64,000 nucleotides of DNA from Prunella strophiata (lineage: Eukaryota > Chordata > Aves > Passeriformes > Prunellidae): positions 43,209,490-43,273,489 of the forward strand of contig JAZBQD010000014.1 in NCBI GenBank assembly GCA_036583965.1, read 5' to 3'. Positions 13,086-26,770 of this stretch are shown piece after piece. The translations under genes were made by a program, and so were the position numbers. The notes under the pieces are model-generated. The model was given only the letters and a program-made list of their open reading frames with translations. It was not told the DNA's origin and ran no database searches. The first letter of the stretch is position 1; each line of letters opens with the position of its first letter.

Positions 13086-14685
13086 AGACATTGTCCTTTC
13101 TTTCCTAAAACTTCACTCTCAAAAAGTAAAACGCTGTGGAATGATAACTCTGGTCCAGTGGGAAATGCTTGCTCATGATGTCACAGCTGATGCAGAAACA
13201 GTCATTTTGACAAAAGAAGAGCTCTGGGAAAAGAATTACACCTGGTAAGGTGGAAGAAGATTTTTTTAAAAAGTGAAAAAAACACAAGATAGAACTGAAG
13301 AAAGAGAGTACAGAGAAAAAAATTAACACTAATGTCCAGGAGTAGAGCAACATGGAAAAGAAAGGAACAAAGAAAATGAGCTAAAGGGGGAGCAGGACAT
13401 AAAAATTAATGTGTAAATGTTTTGAAAGGCTTTTCAGAGAGAAGACACAAAAAATAAAAATACATATGAATAAAGGAGATTGAACCATGTGTTCTGAGGT
13501 ATTTAGAGATCAGGTTTCATGCAACATGATGAAAACCTTTTATTTATAACAGCACACTCTGCCAACACTTAAATAAGTCTGAGCTGATTCCATTAACATC
13601 AGCAGCTTTCCATGTAACAATTTTCAAATTAAAAAAAGTCAGAGAAGTAGGATGATTCTCCTGGAATTCATGGGATATGCAGCCATATAAACTAAAAGCA
13701 GAACTGAGCAAGGTCAGTTGAGTCAGTGCCAGTAATAACAGTTTTCTGTGCTATTTTGGGATTAGTGTCGTAAAGACGAGGTTTGTTCAAACCTTGCTTT
13801 GGTGGTATTACTTTCATCATCCTAAGAGGTATATTTTCTTTTGAAAAAATTTAAAAATACAAAAACAAAACCCAAGTCTGACACTTTCTGTTAGTTATGT
13901 TAATAAAACAGTCTAATATGCACTTAGTAGATAAACATTTATGAATCAATTCTCACTCAGCTAGTTACAGACACTCATATTTGAATATATAAGCTACTTT
14001 TATCTTCACATTTTTTAAAAATACTACTCATAAAAGATTTTCATGTGTGCTTTTCCCATATTTTCCTTTTGGGATCAATAGTGCCCTGAGGGTTACTATG
14101 CTCAATTTGTCTTTCTTGCTTGAGGTTGCTGCAGGTCCTAGAGACCATCCCTCTGAAGTGGGAACAAAGGCAACACTTGAGCATATCCTTTCTAAATGAA
14201 GCAAAACAGTGGGAAAGAAAATTCCAGGCTCTGGGATTGGGGTGAGAGGCTGGAGTGTAGAAAGAGTGTTAACTTCTCTTTATACTCTTTGATACACAGA
14301 ACAGAGATGAAGAGCAGCTATTGTCCAACAGACGTACTCTGAGCTAAGCCTCTATCAATCCAATCATCATTGCATTAATGAAGTGGGATAAAGAGATTGC
14401 CCTGAAAAAAGTGACATAAGTCACTTTTCCCAGCTCCCTAATAATTTCCTTCCTTGATTTTCTTTTATTGCAGTGTCCCTATTATTAGGTGCCAAAAGTT
14501 CAGAGGATTTGGCAGACTGCTGCTCTCATGTGGCAGCCCCCTTTGGTGCACAGTAGATATGTTGTGGGTTTACATTGTGTATGTCCTTTCCACATGCTTG
14601 AATCAGGGGACCCTTTATCCCATGCAATGCTGAAACACTGACACAAAACTGCAGCTGGAGCTGTAAAGAACACCATCAGCTTGAA

Positions 14686-14728
14686 GGCCAGCCCTCAGAG
14701 CAACTTTATTGCCAGCCCTCAGGGCAAC
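14686..14728 (+). repeat. Two-copy short direct repeat
   Basis: GCCAGCCCTCAGAGCAAC and GCCAGCCCTCAGGGCAAC occur 24 to 25 bases apart with one mismatch. This is a small local duplication with no recognised function. Confidence 0.7.
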
Positions 14729-17700
14729 AAGGAAAGATTTTACAAAGGAACAAAAAAAGGCAACAAGCATAGCAGATTTCTTGATTCCATTAATCAAAAG
14801 TGGAGTTTTCCAGTAGGGTCACAGATTTCACTTACCAGTGGGCCTTATTATTCTGCCAATGGTAAGCACCTGAAATACCTCTGATGTGACTATTAAAAGT
14901 TCTATTCAGAATATGTCAGACTCTATTACTGCAAGAGAAGATGATATCAGCTGTTTTCCAGACCTCCTTGGAGGGATGATTTGACTGTTTGCAGCAAAGT
15001 TACAAATCACATCCATTAATTGTAAGACCTTCAAGTCAGGGATTTTCCATCTTATAATATATATATTAAAAATAAAAAGAAGAAACTAATAAAGGAGATC
15101 ATTAGGAAAATTATAAAAACCTATTCTTATATTTAGTAATAGAAGTACTTAAAAAGATGAGGGCAGCAGGGTATATAAATCCTTCTCTGAAAGACAATAT
15201 ATTTATACTTTAAATGAGGTTAGTAGACAAATGCAGCTGTGGGCATGGATAAATTCTTATTTATTCTATTATAATGTAGAGAACAAGATACTTTGTGTCA
15301 GAATTAATTTCATGTACGACTGGAATCCTCTATTTTCATCTCTACAGTTATTATGAATTTAATCTTTTGTAAGATTAAAATAATTATGTCTGCAGCTTTG
15401 TTGTACTGAAAGAGGAGTTTTGAAAAAGTGATTTTTACCTAAATGAAAGGTTTGTGTGTCTTTACCATGTCCTTACATTTCTTCAGTCTTGTTCTCATCA
15501 TACCTGAGTAAATTCAGTTTCCCATAAGCATGAAATCTATTAGTGAGTTGGCTGCAGCACAGTCAGGCAATTGCATTCTCTGAGATTCTCTGTCTGGAAG
15601 AAACAGCAACTAAAGGCAAACTGCAAACTTGAAGCCTGAAGGTTTACAAAGTCAGATTTTAAGGGGAAAGGTATGAATTAAATTACAATGCTATAATTGC
15701 TATAATACAAATTATAACATGATGTTACAAATTATTTCTGAACACTCCCAGTGATTGAATCAACTTGACTCAGCAAAATTTTCAGTGTCACGAGCAAGCA
15801 TTTGACACTGGCAAATATTTCTGTAACAGGAGTTATTATGTCAGACCTATTTTTGAGGTGCTCATGTCATAGAACCCAACTGTACCTCCATAAATGTTCT
15901 GTAAAGAAAATACCAAAGTAGGTAAATACTGAACAGACTTAATTCTGTCTGATTTTTTCTGAATCCTGCTTATGCTGAGGATACACAGAACTTGCTCCTT
16001 TACAAACTTGTACAAAATATTCTGTTTTAAATTCTATCACAGCTAACCTGGACACCCTGTAGGTAGGGAGGTGCAGGATCATAGGGTGGCCAAAATCAGT
16101 ATGATGTATTTAACAATTATGGATCATGCCGGAAAAAACCAAAAAATAATTACGGTACAATGGAGATTTAAGGAGAGCAGCAAGAACTATGAGTGCATGA
16201 CCCAAATGTTCCTTACCTTCACCCAAGTCACCAACAGAAGAGCACAGTTTATATTTTCAGCACTAACAGATGCCAGTTGAGATTTTATCTTCTAAAAATT
16301 TTAGTTCACATTAAGAGTAAAGTTAAATATAGAGAAATGCATTATGAAAGTCCAGAAAAAAACCACAAAATGATAGAACTGTTTGCTCTGTGAAGTGCAC
16401 TGTAGCAGATAAATAGGAGAATATCTATCTGTGAATCTATCAAAGCCCTTCAAAGATTCCATAACAAAGAGCCAGGCTAAACAATTTCTGGAAATTGAAA
16501 TTCCCTTCTATCTGACTCTACATAAGTTCAGCCAGAATAAAAGTAGATTCTGATGTTTATATTGTGTGGTGTCTCTTTGAGTTCACTGTGAATTAGTTCT
16601 CATTTTTTACTTTCAATGCAAGCTTAGATGGTAATGGGAAACATATTGAGAGTAAAACTTTCATGAACTAAAAAAGCATAGGAGCTACCTAGAAGCTTGG
16701 AGCCCAGAATTAAAATCAAGTTCAGTACATTTCACAAGTTTAGTACAATTTCCTTGATTTATTTGGACTCTATTGTTATTATTGTTAGTGTTACTTATTT
16801 GAAAGTTTAACTGCGTGCTTGCTATTACAGAAAATAATAATTGAATATTAGGCAGAGATGTGATACTGATAATTGCACTTCCTAATTATTTCCTAATGTT
16901 GTGTTGTTTTGGCATTTGAAATATTCATTATTTTTATGTCTTTGGAAAGGACATACCTCAGCAATACTACAGATAAGGAACTAATATTGTGTTTTGCTGG
17001 CAATAACCACCAAATTTTCCATGGATGCTTGCTGGTAGTTGCAACATTGTGTACACTGGCATCTCAATCACAAGGCTACTGTTTTTAAAATGCCAAATTA
17101 CAGAATTGTGGAGGCAAAAATTCCACTAATCATCTATTTATAGAAACATTCACATAGGGATTTTCTGGACCTGAATAGTAGAAGAAAGAGTCAAGAATCT
17201 TGTGTGCTGGAATAAGGGAGTTTGGGAACAAACTGTGAGACAGAAACAGTAATTGAGGATGAAAGGAGATGAAGGAGAGAGAGAAGGACTGGAGAAGGAA
17301 TTTCTCAGAGCAAAGCTGGAAGGAAGATAGTTGGAATAGTAGAAAATGATTGGGATTCTTGCCATTATTCTTCAGTCAGCCCTTCAACAAGATGGTCCCA
17401 ATAAAGCCAGTCCTGAAGATCATCAAGAGCTAGACACAGGAGATCTCCAACCAAACAAAATCTCCCTCAAATTGTCAATCTGGAAGGTGGCTATAAGTCA
17501 CAGGTAAGTTCCAGAGTGATCCTCAGGATGGATCTTACCTGTTCATTTTGTGTCAAAATCCAGTCTGATCCCTTTGAATTCACCAGGACATTTCTGCCTT
17601 CAGGTTTTGAAGACACTGAGTGAGAACAGCAATTGCTTTGGATTTGTTTCCTTGGGCACTGTTGGACACAGAGGTATCTGAAAGGAAACTATTTTATTTT

Positions 17701-20700
17701 GTGATCTTGTCAGAGCTGCTTCCTTGAGTCCACTCACCCTTTTCTTCACAGCTGGCCCTGATTGCCCCTCTAGGAGTGGGGAGCTTGGGGAGTGTGGCAA
17801 CCAAATGCACACAGAGCATTACATATGCAAAGCCATATAATTCTTCAGTGTAACCTCCCTGAAAAAATGCAAAAACCTCTGTACCAATAAATATTTTAGG
17901 TCAAATCCTGGCCTTGCTGAAAAGAAAAAATCCCTGGTGAATTCATGAAAACAGAATTTTTCATCCTTGTGTTCCCTTATGGGTACATTATATAAGGAGA
18001 ATTAATTAACTGCCATAGAGTTCAGAGTAGGTCTTAGTGTGATTCGAGTTAAAATTATTGAAAAAAAGGGATTCTTCATTTTTTCCCCTTAAATTTTCCC
18101 CTTAAATTGCCCCCTGGCAATTTTATAAGCCAGATCATTTTGATTTAAGAAAATAATCTGCTTTAAATAACTCATCTAATTTTTAATAATAAATGGGGTA
18201 ATTTACCATCTGAAGACACTAAAAATACACTGCAAAGTCTGTCAAATGGAATGGCCCAAGCCTCCAGAAGTCCGGAAACTCTTGTTAGCATGCAAAGCTG
18301 TGTTCATGAAAGTATTTTTTCGTACTTGCCTGGAGTTTTTTGTATATGTAATACTCATCTGTGGAACAATAAAGAATTTAGTTAACAATTTGTGTTAAAT
18401 TGAAACAACTCGTATTTAAAAAAACTTACTCAGTCACTAAGAAATACAGCCATCCACTTTCAAAAACTTGTATTTCAGTCATACTTGGAGTTTAAAGTTT
18501 GGAAACTGTTTCAGGTGTCTTATCTGCAATGCCATCCTTGAGTAATAGTTTGGCTCTGTTTCACTGCAGCAGATCTGCTCAGGGTGAAGAACTGATTGGC
18601 ACTGACTTACTTTACCTGTGGTAAACATGAAGCAAGGGGGTGCTGAATTTGAACAGCTTTCAGCAGAATCAGATCAGTATTTGAAAACCAGCTAGGGTGA
18701 AATGTATGGAAACTTTTGTTACTGTGTGCAGCATATTTTGCCATTTCATTGTAGTCAGCTGTACATCCTTTTTCACTTTCCTTTGAAAGACTTGGTATAA
18801 AATACAAATAAACAAGGTCACCTCTGATTTAAAAAATAAGGCCTTGAAACAGAATAATTAAGACACCTGAGAACATAAAAGAGTAAAAAAGAAAGCTGTC
18901 AGGGTAGATCAAACATTGTTGCATTTTACTTCATGTAAAAGATCTGTATCCTGTTCAGTGAGAGCTGCTGTATTTCAGGTTACAGCCCAATGTTATCCTA
19001 TCTCTCACACAGCTTTTGGTTCATAACCAAACTCTTCAGACACAGGCAAATATTAATAATACATAATCTCTTGCTATCAATAGCACTTGCTAGCTTGATA
19101 TCTCATTGACACTGGCCTATATTGATATTTACATATATTTTTCCATATTTTTTACATAGTGTAAGTGAATATCAAACCACTGACACAAGTGAATACCTCA
19201 AGAAGAGCTGTACATCTGACTTGCAGGACACAATCAATTGCTTCTGCCATACCATCATCTCCCATGCTTTCAAATCTGTTTCAGAAGGGTTTTTTTCTTC
19301 CACATAAATGCAGCGATAACACTGACAGCAAGAAATAGGAATTCTGGTGATATACTCTTGGCTCACCTTTTCTGTGTCTTTTGACAACAATAGAGTCTTG
19401 CAATAGAAGCATAAATAGTGTTTGTTACCTTCTCTGCATATGCTGTTAGAACTGAATTTCAGACAAGAACAGAAGATAATCTAAATCTGTTAGAGGAATG
19501 AAAGACTAAGCTGTCAAAACTGCATGACTTGACAGCTGTGAAGTTCAGTAAGCACCATGAAAATAAACTGTTCTCAGGAAGTACTGTTTCCAGAAATCAG
19601 TACTATCATACTATGCCAACATACCAATCCAAATTCTTTTAGGTCATGAATAAAAAGAGACTCTAGAATAAATCAAAATAATACTGGCAGAACTGAAGCT
19701 GATGTCACCACAAGCAGAGCTGCCTGCATTTCTTAGAAATTGCAGAGATTAGTGAAAGCTGGAGACAAGAAGGACAGTTTCTTGGAAATGGCAACAGTAA
19801 AGACAGCTACAGCCAAGAGTCAGTAGATGTGATAAACTGTCAGAAAAGCAACTCTGCTCTGTCCCTGATTTTCATTGCAAACTGGATTGCAGGGTAATGT
19901 ATCAAAGTGTCTGTTGACTGTAGCTTCACTCAACCAGAAACATGAAGGGCACTTCTGTGCCAGTACAAGTCCCCACTACTGCAGAGCCAAAAGCTGCTCT
20001 TTAGCCTGACAACTTCCAAAAGCTTTTCAGGAGCAAGGCTGGCTGCAGCAAAACATGCCTTTTTCTCTGCAGAACAGTGTGTGTCCAGCTGTGTGATCAA
20101 GCTCAGACTGCAAGTCAGTAAGTTAAATAAAGTTTGGAAAGGGCATCAATTTTTTTGAGCATCCAGACAGCTTTTCTGCACTAAAGTATTGCATTAGTGA
20201 ATGAGTGAATGCAAAGGAATCATGGAAGGAAATACCACTTCCTTCAGCACACACATCCCTCTTATGTCAAAAGAGGCAAGCCCATTTTTGTTCCCTTCTG
20301 CACATCTTAGATTTCCACACTTTTTTCACTACAACTTTAAATATTGTGCACATTTTAAGCATTTTCACCTAGAGGATTAAAAAATGTTTTCACTTTTCTG
20401 CTGTAACTCTATTAGCATATACAAGTTGCTTTGACATCCCTGAATAATGAATTCTGATCATCTCCAGAATAGGTACAGCACAGTCAGAAATACCACATTT
20501 TTTTTCCACATTGCTGTATCAATAAGTTTCAACTGCTGTTCAAACAGAGTACTTCTAGGAACAAAAGGACAGTTTAATCTCCATGTTCATTCAGTTGTTG
20601 GCCTCTGTTAAGAGACTGCCAAAAAAGTTGCCAATTAGTGCTAATTGTGGAGAAGGTTTTTGTGATGTGTGATGTGCAATGTGCGCCCTTCTCCACTGAA

Positions 20701-22047
20701 AATTGGATTACAACCACCAAACGCATTTCCTACACTGCTGATATATTTTATTTAGGTCATCAGCATTTCTGCTGTTAGCCTTTTTAAAAGTAGTGCCTGA
20801 TCAGACACAAAGAGAACAGAGGCTGAAAACTCATCATTATATCTAACTCTCTTTTCTCTCACTGCGTTAGACCCCTTTGGGGAGGTTATGTTAGTTGAAT
20901 TTGCTTAACCACAAAACACAAAATACAAAATAAAACTTCAAGAGTCTTTTGGTTCTCATGTGGTTATGTAATAATAACATTAATATAAAGGATTTCCATT
21001 TTTAGACATCAAGCCCCTGACAGATGTTTTTGGATCTAGTTGCATTTAGTTAGTCTTCATTATTATGGCACACTTTGATCTGGAGAATTCCTTGTCGGTG
21101 CTCAAATGTAAAATGAATTTAGATTCATTCCCTTTCATCTCATGTGAGCAAGATGTGTGAACCATTTACTTAGTCCTGCAACTCTGTATGATAAGTATTG
21201 TCTTTTTCACTGGTTCCTGGTGAGATTTTTTTCTTTTTCTGGTAGATGAACCAGCTCCTTTATATGATCTTACAAAAGACACAGGCAGAATGTCACTCCA
21301 CATTTGTCAAGAGCAAGCTCCACAATCTCTTTAACAAGTGATGTTTTACAATGTCTTGCAGGAGATTTTTACAGACTGATGTTAATTAGCCCAGAAAAAA
21401 AAAATAGCAATTAAGACATCAAAACTGTCTTTGAAAAATCTGAAAGGTTTTACTCAACCTTGGAGAGGTAGATATTAGGAAGGCTAACACAACAAAAGAC
21501 CCCTTAACTCATCTCCTTATAACTAAGCATTGAAGCAATCAGACAAGAAAGTTTATCCTTGTTTAGGAGCCTTTGCTGCCACTATTAAGGCTCCACAGAG
21601 TGTGCTGAAGGAGTTTTTCAGTAATATTAGTTTATTTGTTTTCACAGGTTTGCACCATGTCATTATCATAGCTGTGTGCATTTCCTATACCAAAATGTGG
21701 TTATTACAAGGAATATGGAAAAGGCAAACAGGTGAAACAAAAGTACTTTCCCCCTCACACTTTTACCATCAGTAGTTTAAAATGAAGTTTTACTATATGT
21801 CAACCATTTAAATTCTAAACTCTCAATTTGCCCATAATATTATCTTTAACCTAATAGAAAAACTAATGCTTATAGAAGCTTTGCAGAAAAGGTTCTGTAT
21901 TTATTTCGTACATATGATTTTTGTTACTCTTTTCTTTGCAACCTATTTTACAACTGACACTTGTGCCTTAGGCCAACATCTTTAAAAGTGAGATACTCTC
22001 ATGGACTAAAATCCTCCAAGCACTTAAGCATACACATAATTCAGCAA

Positions 22048-22365
22048 TTTAGATGTCGTTATCAACACAGATAAAGTTACTAGTTATAACAGCAAGCTCT
22101 GAAATGTTATCTTGCTGTAGAAAGTCCCATACCTTTTCACAAGTTCTGTTCCTTGCAGCGCTGAGTCCATCCTCCTTCTCCACCACAGCACTGCTAACTG
22201 AGTTCTGTCTCTTCCTAGTTCCTGGTCCCTCCTTTTATACTACTCAATGTCATTGGATGCACCTGTGCCCTATTAAGGGCACACCTGTTCCAAATGTTAG
22301 TAATCAGAACAGCTGCAACTCTTTAGGGGGTGAAATTACCTTCAGTACTACCTCCCACATTTAAA
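22048..22365 (-). mobile_element. Solo LTR of an avian endogenous retrovirus, copy 1
   Basis: The 306-base element at 22,054-22,359 starts TGT and ends ACA, the usual LTR termini, and is flanked by TTTAGA (22048-22053) and TTTAAA (22360-22365), a 6-base target duplication with one difference. A closely similar 271-base copy lies at 62,964-63,234. Read on the minus strand it begins TGTGGGAGG and carries a TATAAAAGG promoter box (about 22,229-22,237), so the element points leftward, away from ADAMTS20. No internal retroviral genes are attached, so this is a solo LTR left by recombination. A 6-base duplication suits ERV2/ERVK-like (betaretrovirus-type) elements; the family name is not established. 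Confidence 0.75.
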
Positions 22366-25300
22366 TAGCCCCCTACACCATAGAAGGGATGTGTGCATGG
22401 CACTTGCAGGACAGACACCTTTGGACAGAACAGGATGGTTTTAAATGTGTGGTCCTAGGTGCTGTAAGCAGTTCAGCTTCAGCTGAGATTGATTTCAGTA
22501 GCCCAGACTGAACCTGGCACTGCTCAACACCTCTGTCATTGTGGACTTCAGAAGGGGGTTTGGTTCTATTCTTCCTGTGTTTGTCTTGTTTACAAGGTCC
22601 TCAGCTTCCTTCAGCATGGGGTGTCAGCCCAGTTTTCAACTCTGCAGTGCTGCCTGGAAATCAGCACCTCTGCCCAACCTGTTGAGTGCCAACAGCAAGA
22701 GTAAAGGCTCTCACATCCACCCATCCCCCAGCCCCCCCATGCCCCTGGTACATGCACACAAGGTGGATGACTCCCCATTCGAGCTGAAACTCTTAAAGTG
22801 AACTTTAGATTACCCTAGATTGTTGGATTTGTATTTTGCACTTCTGGGATTGAGCTATGGCTATATGCCAAATGTCAGGTCCAAAATTGAGTATAATTTC
22901 AGCTTGAAGATAAATTTTTTGCCCAAATTATTAACCCTTAATTTGGAAGTATCAAATTAAAAGGATTACCTTCTTGATAACAGCAGCTGTTATTTACTTG
23001 AACGTCTGTACAATGTTTTAGCTTTAATCTCAAACCATGTTTATGATATCTTTGCTTGTTTTTAGTGTCAGTTTAGTGTATTTGAAATACTTTAAATTAA
23101 AGGAAAGCTGCTTAAATGCCACATTATATTGGAGGTTAGGAAGGAGAAGTAAAATTTATTAAATTCTTAAAAAGGTCTGTGAAATCAATAATTGCTGTAT
23201 TGACCCAGTAGAAAAAGCCTGTGGAAGGCTAACTTCATCTTTTCAGCCCCTTTATATCTGTGTGGGGCCTGCCTCTGGAAGAACAGAGAAATTGCTGTAG
23301 TCTTTTAGAGTGAAGAGATTTAGAAAGCAATTGTCACAGCTGACTCTGCACAAGCAGAGGCCAGGGGTGCATTGTGAGGTTGAAGAAGCAGTTTCTGAAA
23401 ATACATTACTAAATAGCAAAAGGTGAGTTTTGTTTCACAAGCAGAAAGATAAAAATATTATAAGCTCTCTGTTGCTGTCCTTTTGGTTGACCAGAAAGCA
23501 CAAACAAACTTCCAGTCTGAGTGAGAAGTGACAATAAGTATGGAGAATTCTGTAAACTTTTGAAAATGTGTTGTTTTTCAGAATAGAGAGCTAAAAATAC
23601 AATGTGAAGGAGCAGATAAAATCACCATATTGTCCGATACAGCCCAAGAAAGTACCCACAGCACATTGCTGTTGCTGAGCTTACATGGAAATAGATCAAG
23701 CCATGGTAGCTGAGTCCCTTGCAAATGCATGGGATTCCAGTACCTGTCCAAGGCAAAGCTGCATTTTCTTTTTCTTACTACTTCAGAAAACTTTCTTGTT
23801 TTGGCAGGAATTCAACTCAGTGATTCCTTCTCCCCAAGCTAAAGTTTCAGCAGCACACATTATAGATAGGGTAATATGCAGCTACTACTAAAGGCAATAC
23901 TTAAATGTAAAGGAATAAAAAGATACGTGTGGTATGTATGACCTGAAGCTTATTGGCACATGATTGAAATACCTTTCATAGGCTCTTTTTACTTAAGTTA
24001 TGTGAGCTGGTAAAATCTTAATGTCAAACCATCTTAATCCTATCATTGCCTTTTTAGCCATTTTCTGCTGGAATAAAAATTCCATATGTCAAACACATTC
24101 CATCATTTCTATGGGCTTTCTGATTGGCTGAAAACCTTAGCCAATTCTTTTCTTCAAACATTTTTTGTCTCTATGGTGTTGTTTACAAGTAATTGTTATT
24201 AATATTAATGTTAATGTTGGTTAATTGATTAATTCCTCTGGATGGCAGTAAAGAGGCTGACGCTAGAAGAGTTTTTTTCACATCGGATATTTGTAAGCCA
24301 CATTGTGTTGAACATTACGTCAGGCACTTTGAATTCCCAAATGTTGCAGTTCTGGGATAATAGGAAGGCAGGGAATCTCAGTCCTAAAGTGAAATGTTCC
24401 AGTCTTCAAGAAATATTTCTTGCCCAAATTTTCTCCTAATAAATCACAACCTTTCTGGCTTGCACACAATTCTGTAGGTTATGGCCAAAAAATTTAATGC
24501 CACTTGAAATCACTTAAATGTCATGCATGCTTTCCCAGTACATGCATGGAATAAATTAAAACAATCTGAAAATTAGCCCCTGAAACGGTGGATATGCCTG
24601 CTATATCTTATTGCTTAGGTAACCGATGGGATATTTCAACAGTCAAATTAACGGCCCAAAAGATCAATCATTTAAAACAAAAATGAATTCTGTATTTTGA
24701 GTAGCATTACATCTTGGAGAAATGAATACACAAAGGCTACTTTGCAGCTGCGGAAAAGATTGCAAATAGTTTTGTTCTGCCAGCAACTGCCAGCCAGAAA
24801 GGGCATGCAGTGTTACGGGTTCTTGTTCTGTACGGCCGTGGTGACATTTTTTGTGCATAACAATAAAGCGTTATGCTTGTAGACAAATTTCATTCAAAAT
24901 AGTAGGGCCCACAGAGGGCCCATAGTTCCATCTCATAAAGGGGGATAACAAGAACTGTGGGGCAGGCAGACAAGGAGCCTTTTGGTGCTCATGAGCATAT
25001 TGGATTAGTTCACTATTTTCTTTTGGTTGCAGGATGTTGGGATTTCCCCTTCCTTGCATTTTATGGGGAATAAGGAAGTTCAGTGACTGTCAAATGTTAT
25101 CATCTTAAGCAAGGAGACCCCCAGAGAGCATCAGTTCTGTTGTGTCGAGTCTAGAAACAGCTTTGTGTGCAGCTTCCTCAGAAATACCTGCAGAGGCAGT
25201 GTCAAAGGCCTCTTGGGATCCTGCTAAGCTTGAAGAGAGAGTTGTAGCAGGCAGGCATCTTATATTTGTTAGAGCTAATTGTGTTGGAGTTATAAATCTC

Positions 25301-26564
25301 TAACAGCAAACCTCTGTTCCCAAAGGAAGGGGTGATGCATCAGTTACTGCCAGTGAGCAATCCTCCGCTGGCATCAGCCGTCCATCCATCCACTGCACTG
25401 CACAGTGTAGGGATCCAAGAGGCAGTCTGGGATTTTGCTCAGTGTTGGTATTGGAGTCATTCCTACCCAGGAGAAACTACTGGAGAGTTTGAATTCTTCC
25501 AAAGAGCACATATCAGAGAAATCTCAAAATTCATACAAATAATATGCAGAACTAGACCTGTCTTCTACTTAGAATTACAGCTAGGCAACCCTTCACTTCT
25601 TCCATCACTTGACTTGGGAGAGCTTGCCTTTTAGAGGAAACACAAATCAGACTGGGGAGAAACACATGCAAATCGATGAAAATCTCTGACACTCATTTTT
25701 GCATATCTGTTTATTTTACTGTGTAATCCCACCAGTCATTCTTCAGAATCTTGCTAGGAAGGTCCTATGGAAGAAAGTTATTTACCTTTAGGCCTGGTCT
25801 GGTTTCATGTATGTGTATGTATGTGTGTATGTATGTGTGTATGTATGTATATATGTATTCATGCATAAAACTTTTTCAAGTTGGGCTATTTTTAAGGGGA
25901 TATGGTAAGCAGATTTTCTACAGTCACCCATGAAGATTGTTCATCAGTTGTCAGTGTCTGCATGTAGAAAAATTTAAGAAATGTTTTTGTCTGTTTACTC
26001 AACGATGTACAAATCAATATCAGCTTCTGACACAATTTCCAGAATTATTTTTGTTTCATAAAAATTGAGAGTGAATTAAATGCCTACAAACATCTTCAGT
26101 ATGGCAACTTCCTGAGCTTATTTGCTGGTCCTGGTTCCTGCTGTAAACATTGCCAGGACAAGATATCTCTTAAGTGCTGTTGGAGTGGGATCACTGCCTG
26201 TCATTCAATAGAGCATACTTTGGGTATTCAATTTCATTTTTCTGCTGCCACAATGTGGGCAGCATTATCTCTCTTATATGGATGCCTCATTAAAAGGAGG
26301 GGAAAAATGAACATATGCCAGTGTCTCCTTTTCAGTCATTTAAAATAATGGTGTAGAAAAGGTGTGACAAGGTATCTCATGCATATATAGGCAAGTCTGT
26401 TTATACTATTGCTGTTAGAAAAATGTGCAAATTCTGCCAGAGTTCCAAATACTTTCCCAATGTTTTTATCTCCAGCATTTCAGTCCTCAGCTTTTCAGAG
26501 TCTCTTATGGTTTTCCCTTTCCTAAGAGAGGCAGTTACTCAGAAAAAGTAACAGCTAATCAGAG
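22366..26564. other. Intergenic DNA with a possible conserved non-coding segment
   Basis: No exon is recognisable. The part from about 24,090 to 24,870 stands out by eye: it holds CCAAT-type boxes (GATTGG, CCAAT), runs of TTAAT/ATTAAT homeodomain-type sites, ACGTCA, and more CpG than its AT-rich surroundings, so it could be an enhancer under constraint. This is inference only. A TGTA microsatellite lies at 25,807-25,858. Confidence 0.4.
25807..25858. repeat. (TGTA)n/(TG)n microsatellite
   Basis: Alternating ATGT and GTGT units run for about 52 bases with few interruptions. The short open frames across it (strings of Cys-Met-Tyr-Val) are artefacts of the repeat. Confidence 0.95.
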
Positions 26565-26770
26565 AAGAGAAGGCTTTGGGGTGACCTAATTGCAGCCTCC
26601 CAGTACCTGAAGGGAGCCTATAAGAAAGAGGGAGAGGGATTATTTACAAGAGCAACTTGTGACAGGACAAGGGGCCAGTGACTTCAAACTGAAAAGAGTA
26701 AGTTTGGATTAGTTATTAGGGGAAAATTCTTTACCATGAGGGTGGTGAGGCACAGATTTACAGAATTACA
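26565..26770 (+). mobile_element. CR1 LINE fragment, 3' region, sense
   Basis: The sequence follows the avian CR1 consensus closely: 'ggggtgacctaattgcagcc', 'cagtacctgaagggagccta', 'tgtgacaggacaaggggc', 'gacttcaaactgaaaagag' and 'ctttaccatgagggtggtga' appear in the right order. Beyond 26,770 a weaker match may go on to about 26,890. The copy is 5'-truncated, as most CR1 copies are, and cannot move. Confidence 0.88.

Larger units (their letters stand above)
9836..22047. other. Intergenic DNA, no gene recognised
   Basis: I see no exon with matching splice sites and no known repeat of length here. The notable items are a (CCAAA)-rich tract ending in 15 C and 13 A at 10,830-10,908, a cluster of competing hairpins at 13,043-13,085, a short two-copy repeat at 14,686-14,728 and a 12-base tandem (TTCCCCTTAAAT type) near 18,083-18,108. 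GC content is low and even. Confidence 0.55.
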
